Part shown: positions 18,929 through 28,393 of the stretch, in pieces
Position numbering within the stretch: the first letter of the stretch is position 1
Layout: every line of letters starts with the position of its first letter
Assembly: GCA_035634055.1 (NCBI GenBank)
Contig: DASQDR010000189.1
Location: 1 to 38,674 of the forward strand
Direction of reading: 5' to 3'
DNA length: 38,674 bases
Source: JAICTV01 sp035634055
GTDB lineage: Bacteria > Planctomycetota > Phycisphaerae > Tepidisphaerales > Tepidisphaeraceae
Program-made: the position numbers and the translations under genes
Notes under the pieces: model-generated
Database searches by the model: none
What the model was told of the DNA's origin: nothing
Seen by the model: only the letters and a program-made list of their open reading frames with translations

Positions 18929-21900
18929 AGACGCCAGACCTGCGAAGCAACCCCACCCGACGCCCCTCCCATCGCACCCGCCTCGCGGCGCGCGTGCTGT
19001 TCGACGCGCTCGAGCGCCGCGTGCTGATGAGCGGGTCGAACGCGATCGACCGCATCGACTTTGGCAACCTCGCCGCCGAGACGGCGCACGCATTCGAGCA
19101 CGGGACGCCGCCGGCGTTGCTCTCGCCGCGCGGCGTCGGCTCGGTTGGCGTGTCGTCTGGGCTCACCTACCGCAACCCGTCCGGCAACCCCGACCTTACC
19201 TTTAACGTCGCGGTCGATCCGGTGCGGCAGAACTACCTCTCGGTCCGCGTGTGGGGCAACGACGTGCCCAACGACCCGATGGACATGACGGTCGGGACCA
19301 CCGTGGAGGTGCTGGAGGAGAACGGCGGGAACGTGCAGTTCCCCAACCGCTTCATCTACTACACCGCTGCCATCCCAATCGCCCAGACCATCGGCAAGAC
19401 GTCGATCCAGCTCACGCTCGACGCCGGGCGTCCGGTGTACAGCGCCTACACGCACACGGCGACCATGCTGGTGCCGGATTCGGCTGATCCCGCGGGCACC
19501 AAGCCGGCGGTCACCGGAGAGCCGACGCTCGACGCCCTCACACTCAACGAGGCCATCTCGATCCTCCAGGCAAAGCGGCAGTCGATCTACAACGCCGGCG
19601 GATACTTCGACCAGATGCTGGCGCGACAGGTGATGCCCGGCACGCCGGGGGCACCAACGGAGACCATCGGCCTGGACCTGTTCACGGACGTGAATGCGTG
19701 GCGCGCGGCCAACCCGTCGGCCACCCCGGACGATTGGCGAAACCGCATCGCGACGCAGAAGGCGGGCCCCGGCTACACCGCCTTTCCGGACGAACTGCTC
19801 GGCGTGCTCACGGCCTCGTACCTCCTCCAGCCGTTCACCGACGCCAGCGGCAACGTCGTCCCCGGCCTCGATCGCTACCACGACCCGTCCCTCATCACGC
19901 GGATCGTCAGCGCGATCGACGGCGCGTCGTGGTCGCAGGGCAGCAACGGCGGCTTCCCCACGCAGGGCGGCGACTGGATCGGCTTGATCAGCTCCCCCCG
20001 CGTCTCCGGCGACTACGCCGGCCAACCCGGCCGCCTGCCCACCGTCCACGGCGGCGGCTCGCTGCAGGGCGTCGATACCTACGCGCTGGGCTGGACGCTG
20101 ATCCAGTTGCTCAACGATCCGACGGCCGCGCCGATCCTCCAGTCGTACCTCGGGCAATCGTACGACGCGAACCTCAACGGCGGGTCGATGCTCCGCGCCA
20201 CTGCCTACGAGCGCATGCTGTTCGAGCACGTCAACTACTGCCTCGGCGCGACCGGCGGCACGCACAGCCAGAACATGTTCCAGGAGCTGGCGATGTACGC
20301 CGCCTCCGTCGCGCTGACCAAGATCCAGGCGCTGTTCCCCAACGCGGCGTACGCGATCCCGCACGAGACGACGTTCAACATCGCCAAGGAGATCATGGGG
20401 CTGCGGCCGACCTCCAGCGGGATGCGGGGCGTCTATGCCGGGTCGGTCGAAAATTTCGGGATGACCCTCAAGGGGTTCGGCGAAGCCCACGGCGCCATCT
20501 CCACCGGCTACGACGGCGGCGGGTACGGATCGATCATCCCGTGGCTGGCGGTGAGGTTCGCGCAGATCGCCGCCTGGGATCCCAACGCCGACGCCGCCAC
20601 CGTCAACGCCATGCGCGACATGGCGAGCATCACGGTCGACAGCTACGACCAGTTCCTCTCCCCGCTGGAGCGCGCGACCGTCAACAGCAGCGGGGTCGTC
20701 ACCTCCGTGACGCGCGGGTGGGGAGCCGAACCGTACATCACCTATCGCGACACCAAGAACGTCAACAGCTATGCGAATGTGCTGGAGTTCAACGACCAGT
20801 ACCTCGCCTCCGACCCCAGCGGCGTGCTCGCCAACGCTTACGCGCTGCGGTCGGCTTATCTCAGCACGCAGCACGGCCTCACCGCCCGCAACAGCGCGGG
20901 CGGCGACGGGCGATCGCTGAACTACCTGCGCGACCTCCAGGCCTACGAGTCGACCATCCGCAGCCTGATCAACGTCGACCCCGCCACCCTCACCCCGCTC
21001 CCTGCCGAGCCGGGGCAACCCGATTTTGAATGGGCGGACGTGCAGGCGGGCGCGGTCGCGTTCTTGAACAACGGCGAGCGGTTCTACGCGAACCTGAACT
21101 GGCGGAACTACGAGTTCAACAACGGCTTCACCAACATGCCGCACAGCAACGTCGCCCGCGTCCACTACACGACGGGGACGATCGAGCGCGCCGGGCAAAT
21201 CATCATGCCCAAGGACGCCGCCAACGTGCAGGCGGACGGAAACCTCACCGGGCTGCCGCTCAAGACCGCCAAGGTATTGCGCTACGGCGACTACCTGATC
21301 GTCCTGAACGACGGCTCGACCGCGTACGCCGCGAAGCTGCCGGCGGGGATCGGGCAGGCGAAGGACCTCGCGACCGGCATGCTGCACAACCTCGGCGCGA
21401 ACGTGAACGTCGCCGCGGGGCAGTACGCGATTTTCTGGCTGGCGGCCTCCAACGTGGTATCGCCGGTCGGCAACAGCGGGGCTGACATCGGCGCCGTCGG
21501 CACGGCCGGCGCGAACGGCTACGCCAATGGAATTCACACCATCAGCGGCGCCGGCGCCGACATCGGCGGCGCGGCCGACGCGTTCCGCCTGGTTGCCACC
21601 ACCGTCTCCGGCGACGCCACGCTGGTCGCGCAGGTGATGTCGCAGACGGGATCGTCCGCCGCCGAGGCGGGCGTCATGATCCGCGCCGACAACACGCCCG
21701 GCAGCGCGTTCGCCGCCGTGCTGCGCTCGCCGGGCAACGGGCTGCGCTTCGAGTACCGCCCCGCCGCCGGCGCGACCAGCGCGTGGGTCACGGTGCCGAC
21801 GCCGCTGGCGCAGGTGTGGGTGAAGCTCACGCGCAGCGGCAACGGCGTCGCCGCCTACTACAGCACCGACAACACCACCTGGACGCAGATCGGCGCGACG

Positions 21901-24900
21901 CAGACGATCGCGCTGCCGTCGCCCGCGCTGTTCGGGCTGGCGGTGAGCTCGCACAACACCGCCGCCACGGCGACGGCAACGTTTGCCAACGTGTCGGTGA
22001 CGCCGGGCGTGGCCCCCACCGTCGCCGCGCCCGCCGCCGCGTCGGCCAGCACCGTTACCGGCACGACCGTCAACCTCAGTGCGCTGGGCGCAGACAACAC
22101 CGGCGAGGCCGGCCTGACCTACACCTGGTCGGTCCTGGGCGACCCGCCCGCTCCGGTCAGCTTCAGCACCAACAAGACCAACGGTGCGAAGAACACCGTC
22201 GCCACGTTTGCCACCGAGGGCGCCTATACCTTCCGCGTGCTGATCGCCGACGCCAGCGGCGCGGCGACCAGCAGCGACGTCATCGTGACCGTCGCAGCGA
22301 CGCCGACGAGCATTGTCGTGACTCCCGCCACCGCGGTGCTCGCGCAGGGGGCGTCGTCGCTGCTCTTCGCGGCCGTGCGCGACCAGTTCGGTCAGCCGCT
22401 GGAAAGCCCGCCGGCGATCACGTGGTCGATCGACGCGGGCGGCGCCGGGAGCGTCGACGCCACCGGCCTCTACACCGCGCCCGCGTCCGGCAGCGGCGCC
22501 ACGACCGTGCGCGCCACCGCCGGCGCCCTCAGCGGCACCGCCGCCGTCACCATCCAGGCGCCCGTCGGTATCTTCAGCAACACGACCACCGTCGGCTCCC
22601 CCGCGCTGGCCGGCTCCGCCTCGCACAGCAGCGGCACGTACACCGTCAGCGCGGGCGGCAACGACATCTGGGGCACGTCGGACCAGTTCCGCTTCGTCTA
22701 CATCCCCCTGACCGGCGACGCGACGATCACCGCCCGCGTCGCCTCGATGCAGAACACCAACACGTTCGCCAAGGCGGGCGTCATGTTCCGCACGAGCCTC
22801 GACGCCAACAGCCCCTACGCGCTCAACTACGTGAGCCCCAATAGCGGCACGCGCTTCGAGTATCGCAACACCGCCGGCGGCAGTGCTGCCGGCGGCAGCA
22901 CGGGGCTCGCCAGCGGCGCGCCGCCGACTTACATCCGCCTCACCCGCGCCGGCAGCACGATCTCCGCCGCCTACTCCACCGACGGCGTCAACTTCACCAC
23001 CCACGCGCTCACGCTCTCCGCCATCAGCGGCATGACCGCCGGCTCCACCGTCTACGTCGGGCTCGTCGTCTGCTCTCACAACACGGGCCAGCTCAACACG
23101 GTGACGTTCGACAACGTCACCATCACGCAGCCCGCCACGCCGCTGCCGTTCACCGCCGCCATCGGCACCTCCACCGGCTCGTCCAGCGCCAGCGGCACCA
23201 CCGCGAGCCTCACCAGCACCGGCGGCGACATCTGGGGCACGGCCGATTCGTACCAGTTCACTTACGTCCCGATCACCGGCGACTCCAGCATCACCGCCCG
23301 CGTCACCTCGATCAGCGGCTCGACAGCCGCGAAGGTCGGCGTGATGATCCGCGGCTCGCTCGCCGCCGGCGGGCAGCACATGTCGGCGCTGCTCAACCCC
23401 AGCGGCAACGCGCGCTACGCGTGGCGGACCACCGCGGGTGGAAACACCAGCGAGTTGAACGCGGGCGCATCGGGCGTGCCGTACTGGCTGCGCGTCACGC
23501 GCGCCGGCAATTCCCTCTCTGCCTTCCGCTCGGTTGACGGCGTGACTTGGGTGCAGATCGGCATTGCCCGCACCGTCACGATGGGGACCACCGCCTACGT
23601 CGGTCTCGCCAACGCCTCCTTGGGCAACGCCACCGTTGCCAACTACGACAACATCTCCGTCACCGGCACGCCCAACGTCGGCCCCGGCATTACCACGCCG
23701 GCGGCGGCGTCGGCCAACCCCATCACCGGCACAACGACAACTCTCACCGTCCTCGGCGCCGATTCCGACGCGCCGGAGTCCAACCTCACGTACGCGTGGG
23801 ACGTGGTGAACTTCCCACCGGCCGACGTCACCTTCAGCGCCAATGGCACCAATGCCGCCAAGAGCACGGTCGCCACGTTCACCCGGGCGGGCACCTACAC
23901 GTTCCGCGCGACGGTCACGGACACCGGTGGGATCGCCGTCACCAGCTTCGTTACCGTCGTCGTGAACCAGGCGCTCAGCGCCGTGGTGGTGACGCCCGCT
24001 TCGCCCGCCGTCGCCCCCGGCAGCACGCGGCAGTTCGCCGCCGTCGCGCTCGATCAGTTCGGGCGAGCCCTGGCGACGCAGCCGGCGTCGTTCACCTGGT
24101 CGCTCGCGTCGGGCGTCGGGTCGATCAGCGCCTCGGGGCTGTACAGCGCGCCGCAGACCAGCGGCAGCGCGACCGTGCGCGCCGCCAGCGGCGCGATTAA
24201 CGGGTCCACCGTTGTCACCGTCACCAACCAGTCGCCGCTGGTGCAGAATAGCGTCGGCGTCGTCGCGTCGCAGTCGTCTTCCAGCACCGTGCAACTCTCG
24301 GTGCCGGCGGTGGACGACACGGGTGAGGCCGGGCTCACATACGCGTGGTCGGTGGTTGCAAAGCCCGCCGGCGCGAGCAATCCGACCTTCGGCGCCAACG
24401 GCACCAACGCCGCCAAGAGCACCGTCGCCACGTTCTCGACCGCTGGCAACTACACGTTTCAGGTGACTGCCACCGACGCCGGGGGGCTGACGACGACCGG
24501 CAGCGTGACGATCAATGTCATTGGCACGCCGACCGCCTTCACCGGCACGGCGGGCAACGATCGCTTCTACGTTCGCCGCGATGGCGGCACGTTGCAGATC
24601 TGGGTCGGCGGCGCGGGCGACGGCAGCGGCGCGCCGACGCATTCGGGCCCGTTCGCCTCCTTCCCGTCGCTGACTTTCGACGGCCTGGACGGGGACGATT
24701 GGCTGACCATCGACGGCGCCGATGCCGTCCCCGCGGGCGGCGTTGCCTTTACCGGCGGCGGCGACGATGACGCGCTGGTCCTGAAGAGCTTCACCTCCGC
24801 CCCCGCCGGCGCCGTCAACTTCGCTGACAGCAGCGGCAGCCAGGATCTCACCGTCGACGGCGGCGCGTTCACCTTCGCCTCGAACCTTGCGAGCAGCGCG

Positions 24901-25530
24901 GGCAGCGTCGCGCTGCACGTGGTCAACGGCGCGACCGTCACGCTCGGTGCAAGCCAGACCCTCGCCGCCGTCTCAATCGATAATGGGACGCTGTCGCTGC
25001 CGGCGGGCGCGTCGCGCGTGCTCAGCACCGGCGCGCTCTCGGTCACCGGCGCCGCCGGGCGGCTCGATTTGCGCGACAACAAGGCGATCGTGCGCGGCAC
25101 GGCCACCGGCAGTTGGAGCGGCGGCGCTTACGCGGGCGTGAACGAGCTGGTCGCCTCCGCCCGCAACGGCGGAGCGTGGAACGGGCCCGGCGTCGGGACG
25201 TCGATGCCCTCAGCGCCCGGCAGCGGACGCGCGGCGCTCGCCGTCGCCAGCGCGGCTGACGTCCTGCACATCGCCCCGGCCCAAACCGGCACCTGGGCCG
25301 GCCAGACCGTGACCGGCGGCGACACGCTGATCATGTACACCTACGCGGGCGACGCCGACATGAACGGGAAGATCAACGGCGACGACTACTTCGTCATCGA
25401 CTCGCGCGTCGCCCAGTCTGGCAGCGTCTTCGGGTGGTACAACGCCGACTTTGATTACAACGGCAGGATCGACGGCGACGACTACTTCCTCATCGACTCG
25501 ACCATTGGTCGGCAGGATGGAGTGCTGTAG
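18925..25530 (+). CDS. Giant modular extracellular protein: LERR-type N-terminus, polysaccharide-lyase-like core, DUF1349, PKD and Ig-like domains, dockerin-like end
   Basis: This is a 2201-residue protein. FDALERRVLMSG at 26-37 is a variant of the planctomycete LEPR-xLL export/sorting motif; no classical signal peptide is seen. Residues 70-190 are a beta domain (DPVRQNYLSVRVWGND, VYSAYTHT). Residues 200-850 form a mostly helical core ending in a beta region (ERFYANLNWRNYEF, VARVHYTTGTIERAG), reminiscent of alpha/alpha-toroid polysaccharide lyases but not assignable to a family by eye. Three DUF1349/concanavalin-like repeats follow (about 866-1029, 1216-1402, 1409-1582; IWGTADSYQFTYVPITGD style). 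Three PKD-like domains (1031-1125, 1586-1682, 1771-1867) and two Big-2-like Ig domains (1125-1212, 1683-1769) are interleaved. Calcium-loop repeats DADMNGKINGDD and DFDYNGRIDGDD lie at 2138-2194. There is no PEP-CTERM tail. It probably degrades or binds polysaccharide outside the cell. Confidence 0.85.
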   Translation: MKTPDLRSNPTRRPSHRTRLAARVLFDALERRVLMSGSNAIDRIDFGNLAAETAHAFEHGTPPALLSPRGVGSVGVSSGLTYRNPSGNPDLTFNVAVDPVRQNYLSVRVWGNDVPNDPMDMTVGTTVEVLEENGGNVQFPNRFIYYTAAIPIAQTIGKTSIQLTLDAGRPVYSAYTHTATMLVPDSADPAGTKPAVTGEPTLDALTLNEAISILQAKRQSIYNAGGYFDQMLARQVMPGTPGAPTETIGLDLFTDVNAWRAANPSATPDDWRNRIATQKAGPGYTAFPDELLGVLTASYLLQPFTDASGNVVPGLDRYHDPSLITRIVSAIDGASWSQGSNGGFPTQGGDWIGLISSPRVSGDYAGQPGRLPTVHGGGSLQGVDTYALGWTLIQLLNDPTAAPILQSYLGQSYDANLNGGSMLRATAYERMLFEHVNYCLGATGGTHSQNMFQELAMYAASVALTKIQALFPNAAYAIPHETTFNIAKEIMGLRPTSSGMRGVYAGSVENFGMTLKGFGEAHGAISTGYDGGGYGSIIPWLAVRFAQIAAWDPNADAATVNAMRDMASITVDSYDQFLSPLERATVNSSGVVTSVTRGWGAEPYITYRDTKNVNSYANVLEFNDQYLASDPSGVLANAYALRSAYLSTQHGLTARNSAGGDGRSLNYLRDLQAYESTIRSLINVDPATLTPLPAEPGQPDFEWADVQAGAVAFLNNGERFYANLNWRNYEFNNGFTNMPHSNVARVHYTTGTIERAGQIIMPKDAANVQADGNLTGLPLKTAKVLRYGDYLIVLNDGSTAYAAKLPAGIGQAKDLATGMLHNLGANVNVAAGQYAIFWLAASNVVSPVGNSGADIGAVGTAGANGYANGIHTISGAGADIGGAADAFRLVATTVSGDATLVAQVMSQTGSSAAEAGVMIRADNTPGSAFAAVLRSPGNGLRFEYRPAAGATSAWVTVPTPLAQVWVKLTRSGNGVAAYYSTDNTTWTQIGATQTIALPSPALFGLAVSSHNTAATATATFANVSVTPGVAPTVAAPAAASASTVTGTTVNLSALGADNTGEAGLTYTWSVLGDPPAPVSFSTNKTNGAKNTVATFATEGAYTFRVLIADASGAATSSDVIVTVAATPTSIVVTPATAVLAQGASSLLFAAVRDQFGQPLESPPAITWSIDAGGAGSVDATGLYTAPASGSGATTVRATAGALSGTAAVTIQAPVGIFSNTTTVGSPALAGSASHSSGTYTVSAGGNDIWGTSDQFRFVYIPLTGDATITARVASMQNTNTFAKAGVMFRTSLDANSPYALNYVSPNSGTRFEYRNTAGGSAAGGSTGLASGAPPTYIRLTRAGSTISAAYSTDGVNFTTHALTLSAISGMTAGSTVYVGLVVCSHNTGQLNTVTFDNVTITQPATPLPFTAAIGTSTGSSSASGTTASLTSTGGDIWGTADSYQFTYVPITGDSSITARVTSISGSTAAKVGVMIRGSLAAGGQHMSALLNPSGNARYAWRTTAGGNTSELNAGASGVPYWLRVTRAGNSLSAFRSVDGVTWVQIGIARTVTMGTTAYVGLANASLGNATVANYDNISVTGTPNVGPGITTPAAASANPITGTTTTLTVLGADSDAPESNLTYAWDVVNFPPADVTFSANGTNAAKSTVATFTRAGTYTFRATVTDTGGIAVTSFVTVVVNQALSAVVVTPASPAVAPGSTRQFAAVALDQFGRALATQPASFTWSLASGVGSISASGLYSAPQTSGSATVRAASGAINGSTVVTVTNQSPLVQNSVGVVASQSSSSTVQLSVPAVDDTGEAGLTYAWSVVAKPAGASNPTFGANGTNAAKSTVATFSTAGNYTFQVTATDAGGLTTTGSVTINVIGTPTAFTGTAGNDRFYVRRDGGTLQIWVGGAGDGSGAPTHSGPFASFPSLTFDGLDGDDWLTIDGADAVPAGGVAFTGGGDDDALVLKSFTSAPAGAVNFADSSGSQDLTVDGGAFTFASNLASSAGSVALHVVNGATVTLGASQTLAAVSIDNGTLSLPAGASRVLSTGALSVTGAAGRLDLRDNKAIVRGTATGSWSGGAYAGVNELVASARNGGAWNGPGVGTSMPSAPGSGRAALAVASAADVLHIAPAQTGTWAGQTVTGGDTLIMYTYAGDADMNGKINGDDYFVIDSRVAQSGSVFGWYNADFDYNGRIDGDDYFLIDSTIGRQDGVL

Positions 25531-25612
25531 GGGCGGGGCCCGCGGCGAGCCGGTGTAGCGGCGACCGCCTCCATCGTTGCGGTTGCGGTCCACCTGAAGC
25601 GTGCTGGCGCCT

Positions 25613-25735
25613 GTCATCCCGAACCGTACTCGCGCATGTCATCCCGAAGCGTACTCGCGAGGGATCTCGAGATCGGAGACGGCGCCCCTTCGCGAGATCC
25701 TTGGCGGGTTCGCTCAGGATGACACGCGCGCCCCG
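25613..25735. repeat. 25-bp tandem repeats and inverted element upstream of the PilZ gene
   Basis: Two units starting GTCATCCCGAA and containing GTACTCGCG lie head to tail at 25613-25637 and from 25638. The second runs into GAGGGATCTCGAGATCGG. A reverse arm follows at about 25696-25724 (GCGAGATCC, then CTCAGGATGAC), so the block can fold. The same units recur at 26547-26656 on the other side of the PilZ gene. Apart from this, the 447-bp spacer 25531-25977 shows no gene. Confidence 0.75.
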
Positions 25736-25977
25736 GGTCGCCGCTACACCGAATTGCGCACCGCTGTAAGCGGCGTCGCGATTAACCCCATCGCCGGCCC
25801 GCGTCGCCTCCCACCGCTCCCGCCGCCCCCACCGTCCCCATCGCTCCCGCCGCACCGACACATCGGCCACCACGCTTATCGGACGCACGCGTCACCCGCC
25901 GCCCTGCGGTTTCCGCGCGCGGCTCATGTTTCCGGCGGGATCGTCCGACAATATCCCAGAGGAGGCGCCAGCCAATC

Positions 25978-26505
25978 ATGTCGGTCAGGCACCAGCACAC
26001 CACGGCGGAGCTCAGCGACGCCTTCGATCCGACCCTGGCACCCTCCGGCTCCACCATCGTGCCGCCGCCGGCCGTGGCGGAGGAAGCGCCGCCTTCCGAC
26101 CGCCGCAACTCCCAGCGCATCCGCCAAGAAGTTCGCGCCGAGATCTCCGAATGGTTCGGCAACCGCGCCGGGCGGTCGTTCGGCGTGGTGATCCAGGACC
26201 TGTCGACCACCGGCGTCGGCATCCTGCACGACGTGCCGCTGGAGCCCGGCGGGAAGTACCTGCTTGAGATCCCCCGCCCCAACCGCCGGCCCCTCGCCGC
26301 GGTCTTCACCGTCGTCCGCAGCGACGCCAGCAGCGGCGGACTGTTCACCGCGCAGCTCGAGCCGAACGAGGTGCTCGACGTGGCGGTGCAGGCCACGCTC
26401 GAGCGCGAGCCAGACATCAGCGGTCGGATGTGGCGGATCGTCTTCCTGCTCACCGCCCTCACCTTCGGCGGCGCCGTCGGCGCGCTCTACGTCATCCTGT
26501 TTTAG
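25978..26505 (+). CDS. PilZ-domain protein with C-terminal membrane helix
   Basis: This 175-residue protein carries a PilZ domain, the common cyclic-di-GMP receptor. The ligand motifs are present: basic RRNSQRIRQ at 42-50 (the RxxxR element) and QDLSTTGVGI at 73-82 (the D/NxSxxG element), followed by the beta-barrel region LEPGGKYLLEIPRP, FTVVRSDAS and GLFTAQLEP. A transmembrane helix closes the protein at about 152-174 (WRIVFLLTALTFGGAVGALYV), so the sensor domain should sit at the cytoplasmic face of the membrane. The N-terminal 40 residues are disordered-looking (Pro- and Ala-rich). GAGGAGG lies about 12 bases before the ATG. The gene stands alone between two clusters of the same 25-bp repeat, so it may have been moved or bracketed by repeat expansion. 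Target process unknown; surface polysaccharide or motility control is a common theme. Confidence 0.85.
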   Translation: MSVRHQHTTAELSDAFDPTLAPSGSTIVPPPAVAEEAPPSDRRNSQRIRQEVRAEISEWFGNRAGRSFGVVIQDLSTTGVGILHDVPLEPGGKYLLEIPRPNRRPLAAVFTVVRSDASSGGLFTAQLEPNEVLDVAVQATLEREPDISGRMWRIVFLLTALTFGGAVGALYVILF

Positions 26506-26546
26506 AGCGCCGCGCCCCTGGGTGTAGCGCGGACAGCAGGAGTGGT

Positions 26547-26660
26547 GTCATCCCGAAGCGTACTCGCGCGTGCCAGCCGGCAGCGTACTCCCGCGTGTCA
26601 TCCCAAAGCCTAATCCGCGCCTGTCATCCCGAAGCAGACTCGCGAGGGATCTCGGGCTGG
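26547..26660. repeat. 25-bp tandem repeat cluster downstream of the PilZ gene
   Basis: Four head-to-tail units, at 26547-26571, 26572-26596, 26597-26622 and from 26623, begin GTCATCCCGAAG or a decayed form and keep a 25-26 base period. The last one ends GCGAGGGATCTCG like the upstream cluster. It lies just past the stop of the convergent hydrolase gene. Confidence 0.78.
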
Positions 26661-26699
26661 TGACTCGCTCGCCATCCCAAGCTCCTCCGCGAGTCGAGA

Positions 26700-28169
26700 C
26701 TACTGGCCCATTCGCAGCGGCTCGCCGCGCGGCGGGATCGGCTGGCGGGTCGGGCCGTCGCGGCGGACGAGGTCGGGGTAGTTCTCCACCGACTTCGGTC
26801 CCGCCTTGGGGTCGAAGAAGGCGCGCATCAGACTGTAGAAGTACGACGAGGAGAGCGAGGGGAACCCGCCGTGCCCGCCTTCCCTCAGCAGGATGACGCC
26901 GCAGTTGGGGTTCTGCACGCCGGCGAAGACGTCGGCCACGGCTTGCGCGCTTCCGCTGAGGGGGTCGTCGCCCGCCTGGAGGACGAGCATCGGCACGCGC
27001 ACGGATTCCATCCGCCGCGCCCCCACCGCCGGGCCCTGGAGCTGGCAGAAGTCGATCACGCGCAAATGTTCGTTCATCAGGGTCGGGTAATCGGGGTACA
27101 GTTTCATCCATCGCGAGCGGCGGAGCTCGATTTCCATCAGGTCCCACATCTTGTGGCTGCCCTTGCCGGAAACTTCCTTCGTGCGCTCGGCACACTTGCC
27201 CTGGAAGATGGAGCGCACGGGTGAGTCGAGGATCGTCCGCCGCGAGTTGAGGCTGTTGGCGTAATCGATCATGTTCAGCACCGGCGAGATGACGAAGATG
27301 CCGCCGTCGAACTGCGGGCGCTGCTCCGGGCGCACCAGCGTGCGCACGAGCGGCGACGTCGGGTTACCGGCCAGCGCGGGATTTGCGTCCATCCAGCCGG
27401 CCATCAGCGCGTGGTGGGCGCCGACGGAATAGCCGATCAAGCCGACGCGGCTCACCGGGCGGTTGGCGCGGATCCAGCGCGACACGAGCAGCAGGTCGCG
27501 CGGCTCCTCGAGCCCGAAGGTGAACGGGTACTGCGGGTAGCGCCGCGCGGTCTCGCCGTGCCCGCGCATCTCGATGGCGACCACGTGGTGCCCGAAGGCG
27601 CGCATGGCCTCGGCCAGGTTATGCATGGCGTCGCCCGCCTGCCGCCCGAACAGCCCGTGGGCGATTACCACGTAGCTGTCGCCAAGGTCGTTGGCGGTGG
27701 GCGCGCCGATGCGGCCGCACAGCTTCACGCCGTCCGGCATGGGGATCTCGACCGGCGCGTATCCGGGCCAGTCGGTCTTGTTGTACGAGCTGCCGCCGGG
27801 CGAGACCTGCGCGCTGCGGAGCAGGCCGAAGTAGTTGCCGATGATCGAGTCGAGCGACGACCGGTTCAGGCCAAACGTGCGGTAGACATCCTTCGCCCCG
27901 CCGGTGCGGTCGTCGACGAGTTCGACGGTGGTAAGCGCTTGGCGCGCCCCCGAGGGCAGCTCGGGCTCGAGCTTGGGGTGGACGGCCTCGACCCACTGCC
28001 GGGTCATCGTCGGCAGCCCGTTCTGGCGGGTCTGCGCTGGCGTGAGCTGCTTGAGCTCGCGCTGGCGCATGGGGAACGACTTTTCCGTGAAGCAGCCGCC
28101 CGCGCCGCCGAGAAGCAGCGCCACGAGGACCACCCGACCGACCCAACGGCTTGCACCCAGCAACGTCAC
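26700..28169 (-). CDS. Exported alpha/beta-hydrolase lipoprotein
   Basis: This 489-residue protein has an alpha/beta-hydrolase fold. The N-terminus VTLLGASRWVGRVVLVALLL ends in GGAGGC, an imperfect lipobox with Cys26, so it is probably lipid-anchored. The hydrolase core runs from about 140: oxyanion HGLFGRQ (171-177), MRGHGETARR (201-210), nucleophile Ser248 in GLIGYSVGAH, acid Asp401 or Asp402 in LQAGDDPL and His433 in REGGHGGF. It resembles YheT/Abhydrolase-type esterases; the natural substrate cannot be read from sequence. The GTG at 28169 has GGAG ten bases upstream and starts directly before the signal; an ATG at 28217 would add 16 charged residues and is less likely. It lies 224 bp downstream of the glycosyltransferase on the same strand with a terminator candidate between, so it is likely separate. 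Confidence 0.82.
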   Translation of the reverse strand: MTLLGASRWVGRVVLVALLLGGAGGCFTEKSFPMRQRELKQLTPAQTRQNGLPTMTRQWVEAVHPKLEPELPSGARQALTTVELVDDRTGGAKDVYRTFGLNRSSLDSIIGNYFGLLRSAQVSPGGSSYNKTDWPGYAPVEIPMPDGVKLCGRIGAPTANDLGDSYVVIAHGLFGRQAGDAMHNLAEAMRAFGHHVVAIEMRGHGETARRYPQYPFTFGLEEPRDLLLVSRWIRANRPVSRVGLIGYSVGAHHALMAGWMDANPALAGNPTSPLVRTLVRPEQRPQFDGGIFVISPVLNMIDYANSLNSRRTILDSPVRSIFQGKCAERTKEVSGKGSHKMWDLMEIELRRSRWMKLYPDYPTLMNEHLRVIDFCQLQGPAVGARRMESVRVPMLVLQAGDDPLSGSAQAVADVFAGVQNPNCGVILLREGGHGGFPSLSSSYFYSLMRAFFDPKAGPKSVENYPDLVRRDGPTRQPIPPRGEPLRMGQ

Positions 28170-28326
28170 GGCAACATCTCCGTCTTCCCTGCGGTGATGC
28201 TCAAGTATGCCGAGCAATCCTGCCCGCTGCGCCCGCGCGACGCCGCATCTCCGCCCGAAATTTGATCGGCGCGCAACGGGGGCAACGAAAGTAACGATGA
28301 CGGGATTTTTGCCAGCCGCGCGGGCG

Positions 28327-28369
28327 AAAAGTTATCGACCGGCGGCGCGGCCGATAATGCGGCCGGTCG
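28327..28369 (-). terminator. Hairpin terminator candidate after the glycosyltransferase
   Basis: On the minus strand CGACCGGC (plus 28362-28369) pairs with GCCGGTCG (28336-28343), with further GGCCG/CGGCC pairing inside. It is followed by ATAACTTTT. It lies 25-67 bp after the glycosyltransferase stop. Confidence 0.55.
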
Positions 28370-28393
28370 GTGGGCAGGCGCGACGAGGGCGCC

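Noticed and set aside
18904..24918. A 2004-codon open frame on the minus strand opposite the giant gene
   Set aside because: It is antisense to a protein with clear domains. Its composition is Arg/Gly/Ala/Val-biased without motifs, as expected where GC-rich third positions suppress stop codons.
25613..26656. 25-bp tandem repeats considered as a CRISPR array
   Set aside because: The units abut without variable spacers, the copies diverge, and no cas gene is nearby.
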